The notes under the pieces: generated by a model
Seen by the model: only the letters and a program-made list of their open reading frames with translations
What the model was told of the DNA's origin: nothing
Database searches by the model: none
Position numbers and translations under genes: made by a program
Shown: in pieces, positions 1 through 7,659 of the stretch
Layout of the letters: the number at the start of each line of letters is the position of its first letter
How positions within the stretch are numbered: position 1 is the stretch's first letter
Assembly (NCBI GenBank): GCA_947095945.1
Contig: CAMUQM010000014.1
Span: 1-19,397, forward strand
Direction of reading: 5' to 3'
Source of the DNA: an uncultured Prevotella sp.
GTDB taxonomy: Bacteria > Bacteroidota > Bacteroidia > Bacteroidales > Bacteroidaceae
DNA length: 19,397 nucleotides

Positions 1-100
1 ATTCGGTAAGTTTTTCAAAGCCCAACTTTGAGAAAACGTCCATAATGTGATAAATCCCTCCGAAAGAAGTGATATTCTCGTTTTTAATTGCTACCTTTGT

Positions 101-306
101 CATGTCAGATTTTTGCTTGTTTATTATTTTGATAGCACCAAGATAGGTGAAATTTCTGACATGTCCAAGTGTTTTGAGAACTTTGTTTCTCAGACACTTG
201 GAGTTCTTACAAGAATTTATGCTGCGGAATTAAGGCATTATATTTTTATTTTAGGCAAATGTAACAAAAGTATTTTGATAGACAAAATAAATGTTTACGT
301 TTGCCT
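101..306. repeat. Three consecutive stem-loops in the non-coding left end
   Basis: The 360-bp stretch downstream of tamL has no convincing gene but three inverted repeats in a row. The first pairs CATGTCAGA (101-109) with TCTGACATG (155-163). The second pairs CCAAGTGT (165-172) with ACACTTGG (194-201), plus TGAGAA (175-180) with TTCTCA (187-192). The third pairs AGGCAAATGTAAC (253-265) with GTTTACGTTTGCCT (293-306), with one bulge. The loops of the first and third share TATTTTGATAG. No T-tract follows any of them, so simple intrinsic terminators are not indicated. They could be a short interspersed repeat or an RNA structure. The arms were read directly; the function is unknown. Confidence 0.55.
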
Positions 307-360
307 GATTACATACTCTAATTTTAGGAATAATTAATTATACAAGTATCAATGAAATAA

Positions 361-2625
361 TTAAAATGGAAGTCCCACGGCGAAATGGAAAGTAAAGTCG
401 CGCTTCAGGTTGGGATGCCATAAAGCATAGTGCTCCTCTGTACTTGTATATGCGGGATTAATGGCTTTCATACCACCATCGAAACGAAGTATGAAGTAAT
501 CGAAATTGAGACGTAAACCAAGTCCGTATGCGACAGCAATTTGGTTATAAAAATTCTTGAAACTAAACTGTCCTCCTGGCTGATCTGTATAATCACGTAG
601 TGTCCAGATGTTACCCGCATCTATAAAAGCAGCTGCATCAAGTTTCCAAAACAGATGGGTACGGTACTCTGCATTCAAATCAAGCTTCATGTCACCCGTC
701 TGATTGATAAAGTCTATACGTCCATCAACCCCCTTAAACTTACCCGGTCCTAACTCTCTGACACTCCAACCACGAACAGAGTTAGCACCACCTGAGAAGT
801 AACGCTTCTCAAATGGAAGTACTGTACTATTACCGTATGGAATTGCAATACCCAAGCCTCCGTGTAGTGCTAAGGAGTTACGCTCATCAAAGCGTAATAC
901 TTTTGTATAGTCAAAGTCGAACTTTGCATATTGTGCATAGGCTATGTTAAACAGTGTTCGTTTCCCCTCACTGTTCTTCTTAAAGGCAAAGATACCACTT
1001 AAACCATTTAACATGTTACCAGCCAATTCCACTCTTGCTCTGAAAGCATGGTTTGAACCACTATAATTCAATCCAAAGCCTGTACGCAAGATAAATAAAT
1101 CTTGATAATTATATCGCAGAATAGCGTTGCGAGTTGTTGCGTTGTCGAGATAGTCATTCTTAAAGGTCTCACTAATCCACGGCATGTACACGTAGCTGAG
1201 GTTAAGAAGATCGAAGTCATATGTCAGATGACGAATTGGGTCAGACCAATGATACTTCCATGCAGAAGAAAAGACTCGACGGTGGAACTCTGGTCTGTTT
1301 TGCAGGTTCCAACCCACAGAGACTTCAGATGTAGCACTACTTCTTCTTTTAAAGTTCTTTGAGATAAATGGAGCCAAGAAGCGAGGGAACTGTAGATGTG
1401 CTTGTACACTATACTCCTCATAGTCACTATTCTTATACCCTTCAAGACCTTTGATAGCTTCAAAGGCTGCTCGGAACTCCAAACTTAAATGTTCACTACC
1501 TCTAAAAAGGTTTCTGTTCTGATAAGAGAGTACGGCAGCAGCACCTAAGTCTCCCGCTGTATTCGTTCCTTCTGGTTGGAAAGAGATAGTATTAGGCTTA
1601 TTGTTCGAAACCTGAATATCTGCATCTAAGTAATGCGTAGAAGAAGTTGTATAGGTGAATGTCTTACCTATCACCAAACTATCATAGCGAGGTACTTCTC
1701 TAAAATTAATATTTGTATAACGTACTGCACCAAGACGAGAGAAGTTGTTATAAGTCTTTTGTAAATCTGTTGCTGAAAAGTATTTGCCCTTTTCTATTAG
1801 AGTGTTGTCTTCCAATACTCCTTTTCTAAGATGGAATCCCGTTGAATCTCCCGGAATAAAATTAACGTTATTGATAACGTAACGTGGGTGTAGCGTTGGT
1901 TCAGCATCGCTATTCTCAACATATTTCATCAAGTGTAACGTTACGTTTACATGCTGTCTACCTTGCGTAGAGTCGGCAGTATAGTACATGAAATCCTTAT
2001 GGAATCTGTAGAAACCAGAATCATTCAAGATACGTGTCAGTCTTTTTCGTTCGTCATCCAAGGATGTAACAGTAAACTGACGTGGACGTTCAGTATCTGT
2101 TTTGAGGTGAGAAGCAAGTACTTTCTCTATAACAGAATCTTCTATTTCGTAGTTAAATCGATCAATGATATATGGGTCACCTGGGTGAAGTTGGTAATTA
2201 AGTGTAAGTTTCTTTCCTTTAACCTTTTTCTTAACGTCAACTGTAGCATTCATATAGCCCATATTCTGCATAGCAACAGTCAAATCCTCAGACGAAAGAC
2301 GAGCCTGAACAGAGTCGTATAACACAGGCTCCTCTCCCATTCTACGGAGTGTACGGTTAATCCATTTCGTTGTATCTTGTCCCGCCATAGCGTAAGTTCC
2401 TAATGGAATCTTAAAGAGAGAGAACCAACGTGAATTACCTTTCTGACGTACATACTGCATTAGAAGCGACGAGTTTACGTCTTTTCTATCAGAACGTAAC
2501 TCTACCTTATCCAAAAGATATTGCCCATCAGGGACAAACTTATCTGATGAACACGCTATGACTACAAGCGTAGTCATAACGATGAAGATAGGTGTAAGAA
2601 TTCTATATAACTTTGAAAATAGCAT
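361..2625 (-). CDS. tamL: TamL-like lipoprotein, Omp85/BamA-family outer-membrane assembly protein
   Basis: This is an outer-membrane Omp85 protein of 754 aa. The N-terminus is a lipoprotein signal with lipobox VIAC, cysteine 25, followed by SSDKF. A lipid-anchored TamA homologue is the feature of Bacteroidota TamL, which is thought to act with TamB-type proteins in inserting outer-membrane proteins. Residues of about 30-330 fit POTRA-like domains, for example the stretch around LSSEDLTVAMQNMGY. The C-terminal half is rich in alternating beta-strands and includes FSGGANSVRGW, the VRG(F/Y/W) signature of the family. It ends in GLPF, a terminal aromatic typical of beta-barrels. It is transcribed away from the RNA methyltransferase and has a TACCTTTG -7 element about 87 nt upstream. 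The family is secure; the TamL rather than BamA assignment rests on the lipobox. Confidence 0.88.
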   Translation of the reverse strand: MLFSKLYRILTPIFIVMTTLVVIACSSDKFVPDGQYLLDKVELRSDRKDVNSSLLMQYVRQKGNSRWFSLFKIPLGTYAMAGQDTTKWINRTLRRMGEEPVLYDSVQARLSSEDLTVAMQNMGYMNATVDVKKKVKGKKLTLNYQLHPGDPYIIDRFNYEIEDSVIEKVLASHLKTDTERPRQFTVTSLDDERKRLTRILNDSGFYRFHKDFMYYTADSTQGRQHVNVTLHLMKYVENSDAEPTLHPRYVINNVNFIPGDSTGFHLRKGVLEDNTLIEKGKYFSATDLQKTYNNFSRLGAVRYTNINFREVPRYDSLVIGKTFTYTTSSTHYLDADIQVSNNKPNTISFQPEGTNTAGDLGAAAVLSYQNRNLFRGSEHLSLEFRAAFEAIKGLEGYKNSDYEEYSVQAHLQFPRFLAPFISKNFKRRSSATSEVSVGWNLQNRPEFHRRVFSSAWKYHWSDPIRHLTYDFDLLNLSYVYMPWISETFKNDYLDNATTRNAILRYNYQDLFILRTGFGLNYSGSNHAFRARVELAGNMLNGLSGIFAFKKNSEGKRTLFNIAYAQYAKFDFDYTKVLRFDERNSLALHGGLGIAIPYGNSTVLPFEKRYFSGGANSVRGWSVRELGPGKFKGVDGRIDFINQTGDMKLDLNAEYRTHLFWKLDAAAFIDAGNIWTLRDYTDQPGGQFSFKNFYNQIAVAYGLGLRLNFDYFILRFDGGMKAINPAYTSTEEHYALWHPNLKRDFTFHFAVGLPF

Positions 2626-2711
2626 TGATATCCTAACTTTTAATCTAAAAATAATGCAAGTGAGTGCAAAGAAAGTTTACTTTCGATTTGCCGAACGCAG
2701 CTTATTTTATG

Positions 2712-2719
2712 CAAAGGTA
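2712..2719 (-). promoter_or_regulatory. Bacteroidota -7 element for tamL
   Basis: On the minus strand this reads TACCTTTG, matching the Bacteroidota consensus TAnnTTTG exactly. It lies about 87 nt upstream of the tamL start in the shared divergent promoter region. I could not see a clear -33 element. Confidence 0.6.
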
Positions 2720-2763
2720 GTAAAAAGTTAAGAAGTAATGGATGACGAGTGGATAGTTTTTTG

Positions 2764-2771
2764 TAAATTTG
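2764..2771 (+). promoter_or_regulatory. Bacteroidota -7 element for the TrmH-type methyltransferase
   Basis: TAAATTTG matches TAnnTTTG and ends only 4 nt before the GTG start at 2776. Transcription from this element would give a leaderless or nearly leaderless message. No -33 element is obvious. Confidence 0.5.
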
Positions 2772-2775
2772 CGAA

Positions 2776-3498
2776 GTGATATCAAAAAATAAGATAAAGC
2801 TTATCCGTTCTCTTGAAACGAAAAAAGGAAGAGAGAAAGTGGGATTATTTGTGGCAGAAGGACCAAAGGTTGTCAATGATCTGCTACACGAGGGATTTGT
2901 AGCAGATGAGGTGCTGGATGATATTGAAGATATCAAGAAGGTTTCTTTTCTTCAACATCCTCAGCCCGTTTTGGGTGTTTTCAAGATGCCAGAGGAGTCG
3001 TCAGAAGCTACGAATGATTACTTAAGTTTATTCAATAAATATATTAATAATCAACTTGTTTTGGCGCTTGATGGTGTGCAAGACCCCGGTAATTTGGGTA
3101 CAATCATTCGAATTGCAGATTGGTTTGGAATCGAAAACATTTTCTGTTCAAATGAAACAGCTGACTGTTGGAATCCAAAAGTTGTTCAAGCGACAATGGG
3201 AAGTATTGCAAGAGTGAAGTTGCATTACTTAGACTTGAACGTGTTAATTGATCAACTCCCTACCGACTATCCTATCTATGCTACTCTTCTTGATGGCAAT
3301 AACATTTATGGTCAGGAACTCTCTCATCACGGAATGATAGTAATGGGAAATGAAGGAAAAGGTATTTCTCCACAGCTTAGAACGAAGATTAATCGCAAAC
3401 TTTTGATTCCAAACTATCCACCAGAGCGTGAAACAGCAGAGTCTTTGAATGTAGCAATTGCAACTTCTATTGTTTGTGCTGAATTTAGAAGACGATGA
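2776..3498 (+). CDS. SpoU/TrmH-family RNA 2'-O-methyltransferase
   Basis: This 240-aa protein has the three SPOUT (trefoil-knot) motifs. Motif 1 is QDPGNLGTIIRIADWFG (about 102-118), with the conserved arginine 112. Motif 2 is VMGNEGKGIS (about 189-198). Motif 3 contains IPNYP and ESLNVAIATS (about 211-231). Such enzymes use S-adenosylmethionine to methylate a ribose 2'-OH in rRNA or tRNA. Residues 1-60 fit the RNA-binding substrate domain (LFVAEGPKVVNDLL). The start is GTG, because no in-frame ATG occurs before codon 71 and the conserved N-terminal domain begins at once. The gene lies divergent from tamL and 50 bp upstream of hisC, with which it may be co-transcribed. The exact target nucleotide cannot be told from sequence; it could be RlmB-like or TrmH-like. 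Confidence 0.9.
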   Translation: MISKNKIKLIRSLETKKGREKVGLFVAEGPKVVNDLLHEGFVADEVLDDIEDIKKVSFLQHPQPVLGVFKMPEESSEATNDYLSLFNKYINNQLVLALDGVQDPGNLGTIIRIADWFGIENIFCSNETADCWNPKVVQATMGSIARVKLHYLDLNVLIDQLPTDYPIYATLLDGNNIYGQELSHHGMIVMGNEGKGISPQLRTKINRKLLIPNYPPERETAESLNVAIATSIVCAEFRRR

Positions 3499-3548
3499 AA
3501 GCTACTTTTTTAGGGAATAAATAACTACTAACCTACAAAAAACGTAAT

Positions 3549-4598
3549 ATGATAGACTTACAAAAATTAGTCAGAACAAATATTAGAGAACTCATCTCTT
3601 TCGCTAATACAAAGGCTGAAGAGAAAGCAAGAGATTCTCAACATATTATGCTTGATGCTAACGAGAATCCATATAATAAACCGTTTAATCGTTATCCTTC
3701 TGACAATCAGGTAGAGGTAAAGGAAGAACTGGCTAAACTAAAAGGTGTTACTGCTAAGGAGATTTTCTTAAGCAATGGCTCTACTGAGGTGATAGACATG
3801 TGCTATCGTATCTTCTGTCAGCCAAAGGTTGATAATGTTGTTGCCATTGAGCCAACCTGTGAACTATACAAACGTTATGCTATACTGAACGATATTGAAT
3901 ATCGACCTGTACTTTTGGATGATGGTTTTCAGTTAAATGCTACTGCTCTACTTAACGCTTGCAACAAGCATACTAAACTGATTTGGCTTTGCTCTCCTAA
4001 TGCACCAAGTGGCAATGTCTTGAACGTAGAAGAAGTTGAGAAGGTCTTAAAAGCATTTAATGGTATTGTTATCATTGATGAGGCTTACGCTGACTTCTCA
4101 CGTTTACAAACATTCCGAGAGCGTTTGTCAGAGTTTCCTAATATGATAGTTCTCAATACTTTCTCTAAGGCATGGGCAAGTGCAGCTATCCGATTGGGTG
4201 TGGCTTATGCGCAAGAGGCTATCATTAACGTATTCAACAAGGTGAGTAGTCCTTACAGTATCAACCAATTAACACAAGAGCAAGCTATTGATGTTTTTAA
4301 ACACCGCTATGATATTGAGGATTGGATAAAGATACTCTTATTAGAACGCAAGCGTATGATAAGTGCCTTTGCGAGTTTAGCTTGTTGTGAGAAAGTTTAT
4401 CCATCGCATGCCAATTTCTTCTTAGCTCAGATGAAAGATGCTCAAAGTGTGTATGACTATCTGTGCGAAAAAGGTATCAAGGTAAGGAATTGTTCTAACT
4501 TATCGTTATGCGATAACTGTTTACGCATAACAATAGGTTCTAAGGCTGAAAACGCTGAAATACTGGGTATCCTGAGATATTATAAGCCTACAAAATAG
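3549..4598 (+). CDS. hisC: Histidinol-phosphate aminotransferase
   Basis: This PLP-dependent fold-type I aminotransferase converts imidazole-acetol phosphate and glutamate to histidinol phosphate in histidine biosynthesis. Its 349 aa match the usual HisC length. Visible motifs are LDANENPYNKP near residue 35, FLSNGSTEVID for cofactor phosphate binding (about 73-83), SPNAPSGN (about 149-156), IIDEAYADF (about 175-183) and NTFSKAWASAAIRLG, with the Schiff-base lysine at 207. The C-terminus LRITIGSKAEN is characteristic of HisC. No other his gene is present in the window. It follows the RNA methyltransferase by 50 bp with no TAnnTTTG element between, suggesting read-through. A related phosphonate/threonine-phosphate aminotransferase role is less likely. 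Confidence 0.9.
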   Translation: MIDLQKLVRTNIRELISFANTKAEEKARDSQHIMLDANENPYNKPFNRYPSDNQVEVKEELAKLKGVTAKEIFLSNGSTEVIDMCYRIFCQPKVDNVVAIEPTCELYKRYAILNDIEYRPVLLDDGFQLNATALLNACNKHTKLIWLCSPNAPSGNVLNVEEVEKVLKAFNGIVIIDEAYADFSRLQTFRERLSEFPNMIVLNTFSKAWASAAIRLGVAYAQEAIINVFNKVSSPYSINQLTQEQAIDVFKHRYDIEDWIKILLLERKRMISAFASLACCEKVYPSHANFFLAQMKDAQSVYDYLCEKGIKVRNCSNLSLCDNCLRITIGSKAENAEILGILRYYKPTK

Positions 4599-4607
4599 TT
4601 TTTGATG

Positions 4608-4648
4608 TCTATAGTTGACGTTGCTTTTCTTACAACATCAACTATAGA
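4608..4648. terminator. Long hairpin in the hisC/yggS convergent gap
   Basis: TCTATAGTTGACGTTG (4608-4623) pairs with CAACATCAACTATAGA (4633-4648): 15 of 16 positions are Watson-Crick, around a 9-nt loop. It begins 9 nt after the hisC stop and lies between converging genes, so it could end transcription from both sides. It lacks a T-tract on either strand, so it is an unusual terminator if it is one. It sits just before the 22-nt palindrome array. Confidence 0.65.
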
Positions 4649-4666
4649 TAACTCAAAATAATGCCC

Positions 4667-4725
4667 AACACGTATGGTGTTGTACGTAAGCACGCATTGT
4701 GCTATTCGTAAGCACCACTGGTGCT
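4667..4725. repeat. 22-nt-period array of three small palindromes (copy 1)
   Basis: There are three palindromic units of 15 nt at 4667-4681, 4689-4703 and 4711-4725, an exact 22-nt period. Each is a 5-nt arm, a 5-nt centre and a complementary 5-nt arm: AACAC-GTATG-GTGTT, AGCAC-GCATT-GTGCT and AGCAC-CACTG-GTGCT. The 7-nt spacers are GTACGTA and ATTCGTA. A degenerate fourth unit starts at 4733 (AACTGC...). The arms are kept while the centres vary. The array lies between the ends of hisC and yggS. A second array with the same period is at 10354-10412. The function is unknown; it is not CRISPR, being far too short. Confidence 0.8.
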
Positions 4726-4752
4726 AAGGGCTAACTGCGTTATAATTTGAAC

Positions 4753-5424
4753 TTAATAAACACGTGGACCGAAGATAGTTGTACCCACACGAACCATTGT
4801 TGAACGACACTCTACAGCAATGTCATAGTCATGACTCATTCCCCATGAACGCTCCTTGAATTCTGAATCATCAGCAAAATACTTGGCTTTCAGTTCGTCA
4901 AAGAGCTCTGCTGCCATTGTCATCTCCTTTTTAATCTGATTACGGTCATCAACATTCGATGCCATCATCATTAACCCTGAGATATGTACATGCTTAAGCT
5001 CTTTCCACTCACCGCTCTCTAATAGTTCTCGACAAGCATCAGGAGTGAAGCCATACTTCGTTTCCTCTTCTGCAATATGAAGCTCAAGAAGGACATTGAT
5101 AACACGATTATACTTCGCTGCATGCTTGTTGATTTCCTTCAATAACTTCAGAGAGTCGACTGCTTCAACCATAGAGATATAGGGCGCAATATACTTCACT
5201 TTATTGGTTTGAAGATGACCAATAAAATGCCACTCAATATCTTTGGGAAGTGTTTCAACCTTCTGTGTTAGTTCTTGCACTTGACTCTCGCCAAAGATAC
5301 GTTGCCCTTCACGATAAGCAACTTCGAGATATTCGTTAGGGTGAAACTTACTGATGGCAACCAACTTCACACCATCAGGAAGATTCCCAAGCACTTCGTG
5401 TAAATTCTTTGCTACATCATACAT
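4753..5424 (-). CDS. yggS: YggS-family pyridoxal-phosphate-binding protein (PLPBP)
   Basis: This 223-aa single-domain TIM-barrel protein binds PLP and is linked to PLP homeostasis and amino-acid/keto-acid balance; no catalytic reaction is established for the family. The PLP lysine is in LVAISKFHP (lysine 26). Other family motifs are RIFGESQVQEL, WHFIGHLQTNKVKYI, HISGLMMMAS, SWGMSHDYDIAVE and the C-terminal STMVRVGTTIFGPR. It lies 33 bp downstream of the DUF4494 gene on the same strand and is probably the second gene of that transcript. It converges on hisC across a gap containing a hairpin and a palindrome array. The identification is secure; the name is by family. Confidence 0.92.
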   Translation of the reverse strand: MYDVAKNLHEVLGNLPDGVKLVAISKFHPNEYLEVAYREGQRIFGESQVQELTQKVETLPKDIEWHFIGHLQTNKVKYIAPYISMVEAVDSLKLLKEINKHAAKYNRVINVLLELHIAEEETKYGFTPDACRELLESGEWKELKHVHISGLMMMASNVDDRNQIKKEMTMAAELFDELKAKYFADDSEFKERSWGMSHDYDIAVECRSTMVRVGTTIFGPRVY

Positions 5425-5457
5425 AATTGTAAGTTTCTTTCTTGTCTATTAATTAAT

Positions 5458-5937
5458 TTACTTCTCGAACTCTGGCTTATCGTTCTTCTTTCCAGCACGA
5501 TGCTCAAAGACATCCATAATCTTTGTTTCTGTGATTGCTGCAATCTCGTAATCAATCATTGTACCACCCATCACTTCGTCTACATGCTTAACAGCACCGC
5601 TTACAGAATGAGCCTGAACAAGATAAGTTACAGAAGAACGCTTCTCTTTATCTGTCTTTTCGTCTAATGTAATAAAAGAAAGTTTTGCCTTAAACCACTT
5701 GTCGTCAGTGTCAATATCGCTAAAGAAAATCTCACCAAATGGTGCTGGTGAAATGGCTTTTACGTCAAACTCACCACTAACATAATGTGACATCTCCTCT
5801 GTGATAAACTCCTCAGCCTCAGAGAAACTGAGTGCATCAACCACATACTGTTCAATGACTTTCTTGTTCTGACCATCTTCCATGGTCTTGTCATATCTAA
5901 CTCGTGTTTCAAACCAAGTGCTTGTTCTACTTCTCAT
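5458..5937 (-). CDS. DUF4494 domain-containing protein
   Basis: This 159-aa protein resembles the Bacteroidota DUF4494 family: MRSRTSTWFETRVRYDKT at the start, then YVVDALSFSEAEEFITEE and a middle stretch around PFGEIFFSD. No signal peptide or membrane segment is visible, so it is probably cytoplasmic. No biochemical role is known to me. It is the first gene of a likely two-gene unit with yggS, 33 bp apart, driven from a TACTTTTG -7 element about 86 nt upstream. The stable pairing with a PLP homeostasis protein may hint at a metabolic role, which is inference only. The family call is from memory of the domain, not a search. Confidence 0.8.
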   Translation of the reverse strand: MRSRTSTWFETRVRYDKTMEDGQNKKVIEQYVVDALSFSEAEEFITEEMSHYVSGEFDVKAISPAPFGEIFFSDIDTDDKWFKAKLSFITLDEKTDKEKRSSVTYLVQAHSVSGAVKHVDEVMGGTMIDYEIAAITETKIMDVFEHRAGKKNDKPEFEK

Positions 5938-6022
5938 AATTATTCTTTAAGTTTTAAGGCCCTACTTTTCAGCTATCAGATGAAGACAAAGCGAAGAGTA
6001 ATAGGCGGTTTTTATAGATGTG

Positions 6023-6030
6023 CAAAAGTA
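6023..6030 (-). promoter_or_regulatory. Bacteroidota -7 element for DUF4494-yggS
   Basis: On the minus strand this reads TACTTTTG, a match to TAnnTTTG, about 86 nt upstream of the DUF4494 start codon. It is one half of a divergent promoter region shared with the aminotransferase gene. Confidence 0.55.
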
Positions 6031-6083
6031 GTAAAAATTCTGCGTTAATCTGCTAAAAGTGCGGTTAAAATAAAAAAAATGTC

Positions 6084-6091
6084 TATCTTTG
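6084..6091 (+). promoter_or_regulatory. Bacteroidota -7 element for the aminotransferase
   Basis: TATCTTTG is a perfect TAnnTTTG element 72 nt before the ATG at 6164. It overlaps a possible TTG codon at 6089, which argues that the longer reading frame starting there is not the true gene start. Confidence 0.65.
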
Positions 6092-6163
6092 CATCATAGT
6101 AAAGAATATAAGAGCAGACATCTTCTACTCACATTCATTATCGGGAGAATAAATAAAGTCATT

Positions 6164-7369
6164 ATGCCGGAAATATCAGTTCGTGGACTTGAAATGCCGG
6201 AGTCACCTATTAGAAAACTGGCTCCACTTGCCGTTGCTGCAAAGAAACGTGGTATTAAAGTTTACCATTTGAATATTGGTCAACCTGATCTTCCAACACC
6301 GCAATGTGGATTGGATGCTTTGAAAAAGATTGATCGTAAACTTTTAGAGTACTCACCATCTCAAGGCTATCTTTCTTATAGAGAAAAACTCTGTGACTTT
6401 TATAAGAAGTTCAACATAAACGTTACACCAGACGATATCATCATAACCGCTGGTGGTTCTGAAGCTGTGCTCTATTCATTTATGGCATGTCTGAACCCCG
6501 GAGATGAAATTATCGTTCCAGAGCCTGCATACGCTAACTATATGGCATTTGCGATATCTGCAGGTGCGAAGATTAAGACTATTGCTACCTCTATTGAGGA
6601 AGGCTTTGCACTACCCAAGGTTGAGAAGTTTGAAGAACTTATCAACGAGAAGACACGTGCCATCATGATATGTAATCCGAATAACCCTACTGGTTATCTG
6701 TATACAAGAAGAGAGATGAATCAGATTCGTGACCTCGTTAAGAAGTATGATCTTTACCTCTTCTCGGATGAAGTTTATCGTGAGTATATCTACACAGGCT
6801 CGCCTTATATCTCTGCAATGCACTTACAGGGAATAGAGAACAATACCGTACTTATTGATTCTGTATCAAAGCGTTACAGTGAGTGTGGTATTCGTATTGG
6901 TGCGCTGATAACAAAGAATGAGGAGATTCGTAATGCTGTGATGAAATTTTGTCAGGCACGTCTCTCTCCCCCACTCATTGGTCAGATTGTAGCAGAAGCA
7001 AGTCTTGATGCACCTGAATCCTACTATCGTGATGTCTATGATGAGTATGTTGAGCGTCGTAAATGCCTGATTGACGGACTGAATCGTATTCCGGGAGTCT
7101 ACTCTCCTATCCCTATGGGAGCCTTCTATACCGTAGCTAAACTTCCTGTTGACGACTCAGATAAGTTCTGTCGTTGGTGTTTGGAAGAGTTCAGCTATGA
7201 AGGTGAAACGATAATGATGGCACCTGCCAGTGGTTTCTATACTACACCGGGTGCTGGTCATAATCAGGTTCGCATTGCTTATGTACTTAAACGTGAAGAT
7301 TTACAGCGTGCCTTGATAGTTCTTCAAAAGTCTTTGGAAGTTTATCCGGGACGTGTTGAAGAAGAATAA
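6164..7369 (+). CDS. Class-I PLP-dependent aminotransferase (aspartate aminotransferase-like)
   Basis: This 401-aa fold-type I aminotransferase transfers an amino group between an amino acid (probably aspartate or a similar acid) and 2-oxoglutarate. Visible motifs: LNIGQPDLPTP (36-46), a cofactor-phosphate site around TAGGSEAV, MICNPNNPTGYLY (168-180), the aspartate of LFSDEVYREY (199-208) and SVSKRYSECGIRIGAL with Schiff-base lysine 236. The C-terminus carries the substrate arginine region HNQVRIAYVL. I chose ATG 6164 because the family alignment begins MPEISVRG and an in-frame TTG upstream overlaps the -7 element. Substrate specificity cannot be fixed by eye. It is a second aminotransferase within 2 kb of hisC, but the two are not in one operon. 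Confidence 0.88.
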   Translation: MPEISVRGLEMPESPIRKLAPLAVAAKKRGIKVYHLNIGQPDLPTPQCGLDALKKIDRKLLEYSPSQGYLSYREKLCDFYKKFNINVTPDDIIITAGGSEAVLYSFMACLNPGDEIIVPEPAYANYMAFAISAGAKIKTIATSIEEGFALPKVEKFEELINEKTRAIMICNPNNPTGYLYTRREMNQIRDLVKKYDLYLFSDEVYREYIYTGSPYISAMHLQGIENNTVLIDSVSKRYSECGIRIGALITKNEEIRNAVMKFCQARLSPPLIGQIVAEASLDAPESYYRDVYDEYVERRKCLIDGLNRIPGVYSPIPMGAFYTVAKLPVDDSDKFCRWCLEEFSYEGETIMMAPASGFYTTPGAGHNQVRIAYVLKREDLQRALIVLQKSLEVYPGRVEEE

Positions 7370-7377
7370 AGTCAATT

Positions 7378-7656
7378 TATAATTCACAATTCATAGTTCA
7401 GAATTCATAATTATGATTACTGATATTTGTTTTCGTTAATCCCCTTCTCAATTTTATTTAGGAGAGTATTATAGACTGAAGATTGGTAAATAATTGTCAG
7501 CAAGGAATAAGAACATACTTGTATAATTAATATACTGGAATAGAATATACACTCATACAGAATGAAGGTAATCATAATTATGAATTATGAATTATGGATT
7601 CTGAATTAAAGTAGTAATCATAATTATGAATTCTGAATTTTGAATTATAAATTAAA
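7378..7656. repeat. 280-bp element bounded by inverted arms of 7-nt repeats
   Basis: The gap between the aminotransferase and the permease is almost filled by a structured element. The left arm (7378-7420), read in reverse complement, has the same first 24 bases as the second of two right arms (7568-7610 and 7614-7656), which are direct repeats of each other separated by GTA. Each arm begins GTAATCAT and continues as a degenerate tandem heptamer of the form AATTNTG. About 147 bp (7421-7567) lies between the arms and shows no gene. The layout resembles a non-autonomous miniature element or a large RNA hairpin. The right arm ends 3 nt before the permease ATG, so folding could affect its translation. 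Confidence 0.75.
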
Positions 7657-7659
7657 ATA

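Noticed and set aside
2..31. Possible nine-codon tail of a gene entering from the left (ending TGA at 29-31)
   Set aside because: Too short to judge coding character; any frame stays open this long by chance.
47..337. 96-codon ORF at the left end beginning with GTG
   Set aside because: It runs through all three inverted repeats, has no recognisable protein character and no -7 element; the repeats explain the sequence better.
4667..4725. CRISPR-like array
   Set aside because: Repeats are 15-nt palindromes with 7-nt spacers and variable centres, only three units, and no cas genes; CRISPR repeats and spacers are far longer.
6089..6163. 25-codon N-terminal extension of the aminotransferase from TTG
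   Set aside because: The TTG lies inside the TATCTTTG promoter element, and the family alignment starts at the ATG at 6164.
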